Positions 59,122 through 64,000 of a stretch of 64,000 bases of DNA are shown piece by piece. The position numbers and the translations under genes are program-made. The stretch is from Eucalyptus grandis. Taxonomy: Eukaryota > Streptophyta > Magnoliopsida > Myrtales > Myrtaceae. The stretch spans positions 7,646,600 to 7,710,599 of the forward strand of contig NC_052617.1 of assembly GCF_016545825.1 (NCBI RefSeq). Direction: 5' to 3'. How positions within the stretch are numbered: position 1 is the stretch's first letter; every line of letters begins with the position of its first letter. The notes under the pieces are model-generated. The model was not told where the DNA came from, searched no databases, and was given only the letters and a program-made list of their open reading frames with translations.

Positions 59122-59906
59122 CTAATTCTTGACATCTTCGGTTTCTTCCGAAGGGTGACCACCATGATGACCACCGTGGCCGTGACCGCCGTGGCCGTGA
59201 CCACCGTGACCGTGACTGCCATGGCCATGACCGCCGTGGCCCTTTTCATAGCCACCTTCATACCCCTTTCCACCGTGGCCGTGTTCACCATATCCTTGGC
59301 CATAGTTAGCCTCTTTCACGCTCTCCTCTGAAATATAAACGCAGAGTATGTGATCATATCCGAGTCCACTAACAGATAACATGTAATCTAACTTACTGTG
59401 TACGAATATGTAGAGTAGTAAGTTAAGATGCAACTATTGAAACTGCTACCGTTTTGTTGACCTCTTTATGATGTACGTCACATTTTGATATTCTACAACA
59501 TACCTTTCTCAAAATTCATAAATTAATTAATCTACCGTGAACAATGGAAGCTAACAAGACATTGACGGAACCCTCATAATCAAGTTTGCAATTCGTTTCG
59601 TCTATCGCCTCGATAAAAACATTTCTACAAATAATTTTCCATGATTATTTGTCTGTCTGCCTTTAACAAACACGAGTGCTTGCACGACGGACAATCACAC
59701 GGAAACATATATACGTCAAAAGTGAGAATGCGTTTCCCATCAAACTGAAGAGAGCTAGATAAGTAAATTGAGGGAAGACTTCATTGTCGAGAGCACTCAC
59801 GTGACTGAGTCTCCTCAGCAAGGTCACGAGCCGAGACCTGCGCGGCCATGAGAACGACAACGGCCAGAAGCAGGCCGCACAGGAGGAAAACCCTGGAGGA
59901 AGCCAT
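59122..59906 (-). CDS. Secreted glycine/histidine-rich protein C (GRP type), two exons
   Basis: Exons are 59801-59906 and 59122-59327, joined as in gene A, 103 residues, intron 473 bases. The signal peptide (MASSRVFLLCGLLLA, ending VSA) is followed by RDLAEETQS, ESVKEANYGQGYGEHGHGG, a Gly-His repeat (GHGGHGHGSHGHGGHGHGGH) and the acidic end SEETEDVKN. The gene, its TATA box and its flanks are nearly identical to unit A, which suggests recent duplication or gene conversion. The likely role is that of plant GRPs, a cell-wall or apoplastic, often stress-responsive protein; nothing in the window shows the inducing signal. Confidence 0.88.
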
Positions 59907-59995
59907 TTTCATCGCTCAAGGCCAACGGATCACCAGAGAAATCTCAAGGAAGACTACCCAAGTGAGTGCGTGGCTCAACTAAAAACTGGGGCGCC

Positions 59996-60005
59996 CTATT
60001 TATAG
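59996..60005 (-). promoter_or_regulatory. TATA box of GRP gene C
   Basis: CTATAAATAG on the minus strand, 90 bases upstream of the ATG, identical to genes A and B. Confidence 0.75.
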
Positions 60006-60009
60006 GGTG

Positions 60010-61140
60010 GGAAGTGGGAGTACAGATGAGGGTTTATGAGCTGTAGCGGGACCCACATGATTTGTACGGTTGTGATTTGCTTAAATCCGTAGGAGATGCG
60101 GCCAAAAGGCTTCCCGTCCAAGAGTCAAAGATAAGATTGAGTGGCGGGAGCCGCTTGTGATATTGTTTAAGTGCCGTGGCGAGTGGAAGTTGACGATTCG
60201 TCACACAAGTTCTTCGAGATCAGTACTGTCTGGATCTCTTGCTACGAGGCATTATTCATAATCTAGGGGGGAAAATTCAAAGATGCGGCACATGGAGTCA
60301 TTATATACTTTGTGCCCTCTCTATTGCACCCCAACTGCTCTCACTTGACTAATTGCGATAGCTTCTTTTCCTGCCAAAATATAATGGAAAGCTTGTGAAA
60401 GGGTCGAAAAGAACATGAACAAAAAGTTGATAGAGCCACGAAACAATTGAACACGCAACATCACTAAATATCGTAGTGATAAGATGTTTCCCCTTTTCAC
60501 TTGAATTATCGACGTGGTAGTGGATTGAAATATTATATTCAAGGCCGGTTCGTCTGTGTATCTTTGTGCATGCTGTATCCCACATTAATTGCGCTTTGAG
60601 CGGTTAGGTATGGAAGGCATAAAGAGAACCAAATGCCTACGTCCTTCCTCACGTCACCCGTTGTCCTACAAGGGACGGGCTTTGCACCAACACGTTGGAT
60701 CCTCAATCTACCTCAGTCACAAGTACCGGTTGCAGACGTTCGTCTTATTTTTCCATGCACTGCACGACTCTCTCTCTCTCACTAGATATTAAATTGCCGA
60801 CACAAAGTTTGAATAATTGAATAGAGATTTTTGAGAGAGCTGGAACTACGTTGAATCCACAAGACAAAAGATTATGAGTGCCCATTCATTTTTTTTAAAG
60901 TCAATGATTGATTTTGTCCATCATGTTATAATGATATGAAATCTATATTATTGGCATTTCATTTGTGAATAACGATATCGTGGTCCCATGATTTTGCCTC
61001 CATCCATATGTTACCATTGATGGATGTCCCTAAATAGATGTAGCTTACATATCTGATGTGGTTCGGTCTCTAAGTGGGGCTTTGCATCTCGAGAAAAGAC
61101 TTTACCTCCAAAAATTTCCACCTAATGAAAATATTGTTTG
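60010..61140. other. Upstream region of GRP gene C, non-coding
   Basis: Matches 7795-8903 with few differences. It contains the conserved 67-codon frame (60589-60792), not judged a gene. Confidence 0.55.
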
Positions 61141-64000
61141 TGTAGGGAATTACTGATTCCCTAAAACGGATTCGACACAAAATCGAACCCCTAAAACGAA
61201 TGCGGAAGACGAGCCCAAAAACAAACATGTATCACCGATCAAAGACACACCACGAAATCGAGTGTATCTTATTGTCCACAGATTAAACACCAATGTTGAA
61301 GATCGAGGAAGGATTCTGATCCTGTTCTACCGAGGAACGTCCTGTTGCTTCAAGGGGGAGAAACTTACATTGGTTTTGGGAGAGGGAGAAAAGAAAAACG
61401 TACGTACATCCAAAATGTGCGTTCTTTTTTTTTTTTTTTTTCTTTTCTCCCCTTAAATACGTCTTCTCCAAAAGACACATTCCCTCAACGTAACACATCT
61501 TCATATCTCAACCCTTCATCTATGGGCCCTTATCTTGCGGGCTGAGCTTTTAAGCCCAACATGGGCGGACGAGCCCTCTAAAGCCCATCAACATAAATAA
61601 ATAAAACCATCATCTCACACTCGCACATGGTGGACGAACATGATCCTTTTTACCTCTCTGCAACGTTCATACCGGTGAATAATCCGTGCGACCAGCATAC
61701 TTTGAGAGCTCGTTGCTATACATTTGTTAGGAATATATAGCAGCTCATAATGGGCATCACACTCTGAGTAGATTTAGTATGTAGTACCCTAGATCGATCG
61801 ATCACATTTATAACTCTTTTGATCTCCTTTTTAAATAATGATATATTGTATTCACAATTATGATTATCCCAAAGACAGTCATAATTGGTCGACCGGTGAA
61901 TACAAAACTTAGAATGCGATTATCCATATTCGATCTTCCTCTTTCCTTCAAACTTTCAATTTCAGTTCAGCTTGCTTTTCTAAAAATGTCCCATTAGATC
62001 GAATCAATTCATGATCATTGGTAACATTCTAAGATAGCAAACACTAAATAGAAATCTTGAGAATAAGAGAGAGTCATGAGGGCACTAAATTGAGAAACTC
62101 TTTTCCTCAAGAGTCTCACATGGCATAAAAATTGAGATCAAACTTTTGTCATTCTTATTGGTCGTCTCATGCATACGTAGTGTGAAATGCGTATTACAGT
62201 ATTTAATTCATTTCCCATGGAGCATATGTCTACACCTTTAATACCGTATAGATGATAGTTCAGACATACATAATATCTAATTTGAGTTCACATATCTACT
62301 CATTCACAGAATTCATCAGAACTCACATCTGGCATCTAAAGTAAAATATATGGGTTATTTTACTTTCGGACATAATAAATATTATGTCCTCATCTTAACA
62401 CCTAGTTAATGCAACATATATTTTAAGCTTGAGCTCTCGATTATCACTTAGATAATAAGCTTAAAAACCGTCTCATCTCTATTTATCGCACAATAAATAG
62501 AGGCGATTACCCGTGTGAGTGGGCTAATCTTTTATCTGTCCGACATACTTTCTCAACTTAATATAATGCATTGAGCATTAAGATGCATAAATGTTAAACA
62601 AATATTCATAGGCATTAATGATGAAAAACACAAATTCATTAAATGTGAACACTTCAGGGAAATTACAATATTTAGTACATCAGCCTCTACGCAATCCTAG
62701 AGATTTCACATGGCCACAAAACACATCTCTAGGTATTGGCTTTGTCATAAGATCTGCTATTATTCTATGCGTAGATATGTACTGTAAGTTCACATCCTTT
62801 CGTGCAACCATATCATTGACAAAATTATACTTTGTATCTATATGTTTGGTTTTGTCGTGATATTTTGGATCTTTGGTGTACGCTATAGCTGCTTGGCTAT
62901 CACAGTTAATCAATAATGGATTTGTAGTATACCCAATAACACATAAATGATCCAAAAATCTCTTAAGCCAAACTCTTTCTTGTACTGCTGCTGATAATGC
63001 CACGAACTCAGCTTCCATCATGAACAAGGCTATACACGTTTACTTCTTACTGCTCCAAGATATGACGTCATTATTTAGTAAGAAAGCAAAACCATAGATT
63101 TTCTTTCATCTAAATCTTCTCCCCAATCAGCATCCAAATAGTCTTCAAGCCACAGATCCTTTCATTGGTAATTCAGCTTGTAATCAGCAGTTCCTTTCAG
63201 ATACCTCAGTATTCTTTTAACGGCCTTCCAATGTGCTTGACCTGGATTGGATTGGTATCTACTCACCATTCCAACTGCAAAACATATGTGAGGTCTTGTA
63301 CACATCATAGCGTACATCAAGCTTCCAACAGCACTAGCATAAGGAACTTGTTTTATTTGTTCCTTCTCTTGTAGAGTCCTTGGACACAGTCTATAGCTCA
63401 ATCATTTACCTTTCGCAATAGGATTTTCAATGGGTTTATAATCTTGCATACGAAATCGTTCAAGAATCTTATTTATGTATGTTTCTTGCGAAAGAGATAA
63501 TGATCTCTTCGAACGATCTCTTGAAATCTTAACTCCAAGAATGTATGCAGCCTCACCCATATTTTTCATCTCAAAGTTGGAAGATAACCAACTCTTCACA
63601 ATATTAACAAAACTCCATATTGCTTCCGGCAATTAGTATATCATCAACATATAATGATATGATCACAAATTGATCTTTGGATCTTTTGATATATACACAA
63701 TGATCCTCATCTATCATTGTAAAATCATATGCCATTATGGCATTATGAAAACGTATATACCATTGTCTCGACGACTACTTAAGGCCGTATATCGATCTCA
63801 AAAGTCAATATACCTTTCCTTCTTGGCCTTCTATAATGAAACCAACAGGTTGTTCCATATATATTTTTTCCTCTAATTCTCCATTGAGGAAAGCAGTCTT
63901 TAAATCCATTTGATGTAACTTAAGATCCATACTAGCCACTATTGCTAGAATAATGCGAATCGAGATAAATCTCACTACAGGAGAAAATGTTTCTTCATAA
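61141..64000 (-). mobile_element. Copia-2 second copy, truncated by window edge
   Basis: The LTR starts TGTAGGGAATTACTG directly after ATTGTTTG, the same base as in unit A, and the interior follows 8904-11750 closely. The two copies are more alike than the two LTRs of the unit A copy, so they descend from one insertion carried along by segmental duplication. Confidence 0.88.
62680..64000 (-). pseudogene. Copia-2 second copy: RNase H and part of reverse transcriptase
   Basis: RNase H is open at 62680-63027 (EAEFVALSAAVQERVWLKRF, INCDSQAAIAYTKDP, HIDTKYNFVNDMVARKDVNL, IADLMTKPIPRDVF), longer than in unit A. Segments 63162-63401 (YASAVGSLMYAMMCTRPHIC) and 63402-63632 (MGEAAYILGVKISRDRSKRS) are in shifted frames. 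The YVDD box lies near 63640. Not functional. Confidence 0.85.

Larger units (their letters stand above)
55015..61140. repeat. Segmental duplication unit C
   Basis: Aligns with unit A (4321-8903) and unit B in the same orientation. It keeps E exon 1 and the block lost from A, carries its own foldback insertion (55692-56802), and ends with the same Copia-2 insertion as A. From about 57000 on it is closest to A; GRP proteins A and C differ at two positions. Confidence 0.85.

Noticed and set aside
58999..59331. 110-codon plus-strand frame with Val/Thr/Ala repeats
   Set aside because: Antisense shadow of exon 2 of GRP gene C; the spliced minus-strand gene explains the sequence.

Overview
The window looks like nuclear DNA of a eudicot plant. 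Two-exon secreted-protein genes sit among plant-type Copia LTR retrotransposons and hAT, PIF/Harbinger and Mutator-like DNA transposons. The abundant GC-rich, CpG-rich cores inside AT-rich elements would fit a woody dicot, perhaps Myrtales, but that is only an impression. No bacterial-style operon, tRNA, rRNA or CRISPR array was recognised.

The functional core is a minus-strand cluster of small secreted glycine/histidine-rich proteins (plant GRP type, PF07172-like signal-peptide exon). Four members look intact: A (6896-7691), B (19467-20317), D (53112-53508) and C (59122-59906). Each has one intron in the same phase, and a TATA box is visible 80-100 bases upstream. The conserved first exon is a signal peptide; the second exon encodes a low-complexity tail that differs between members: Gly-His (A, C), Gly-Asp-His-Tyr (B), or a run of 16 Asp with His (D). 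A fifth member, E (about 54880-55355), is decayed, and two remnants of E that have lost the signal peptide lie at 4410-4630 and 16225-16430.

The cluster sits on three direct-orientation segmental copies. Unit A is about 4321-8903, unit B 16225-25779, and unit C about 55015-61140. The same Copia element (Copia-2) is inserted at the same base in A (8904) and C (61141), while B keeps the empty site at about 25775-25780. The A and B E-remnants share a deletion that C lacks, so A is a mosaic of B-like and C-like sequence. Later insertions are unit specific: a Harbinger element, a foldback Mutator-like element and a tiny poly(A) retro-insert in B; a foldback element in C; a deletion/duplication scar in A.

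Other regions: 1-4283 is a minus-strand Sirevirus-like Copia cut by the window edge. 25780-30330 is element-derived DNA with at least three inverted-repeat elements carrying GC-rich cores. 31680-39557 is a decayed plus-strand wax synthase (MBOAT) gene split by a complete 6.7 kb Copia (Copia-3, 32033-38729) with a near-perfect target duplication; that Copia itself contains a Sirevirus-type gag fragment. 42096-51756 is a roughly 9.7 kb Ac-like hAT element with a broken transposase gene and a nested smaller hAT element. 52290-52600 holds an exon-like reading frame of unknown family. Apart from the four GRP genes, no intact protein-coding gene could be supported.
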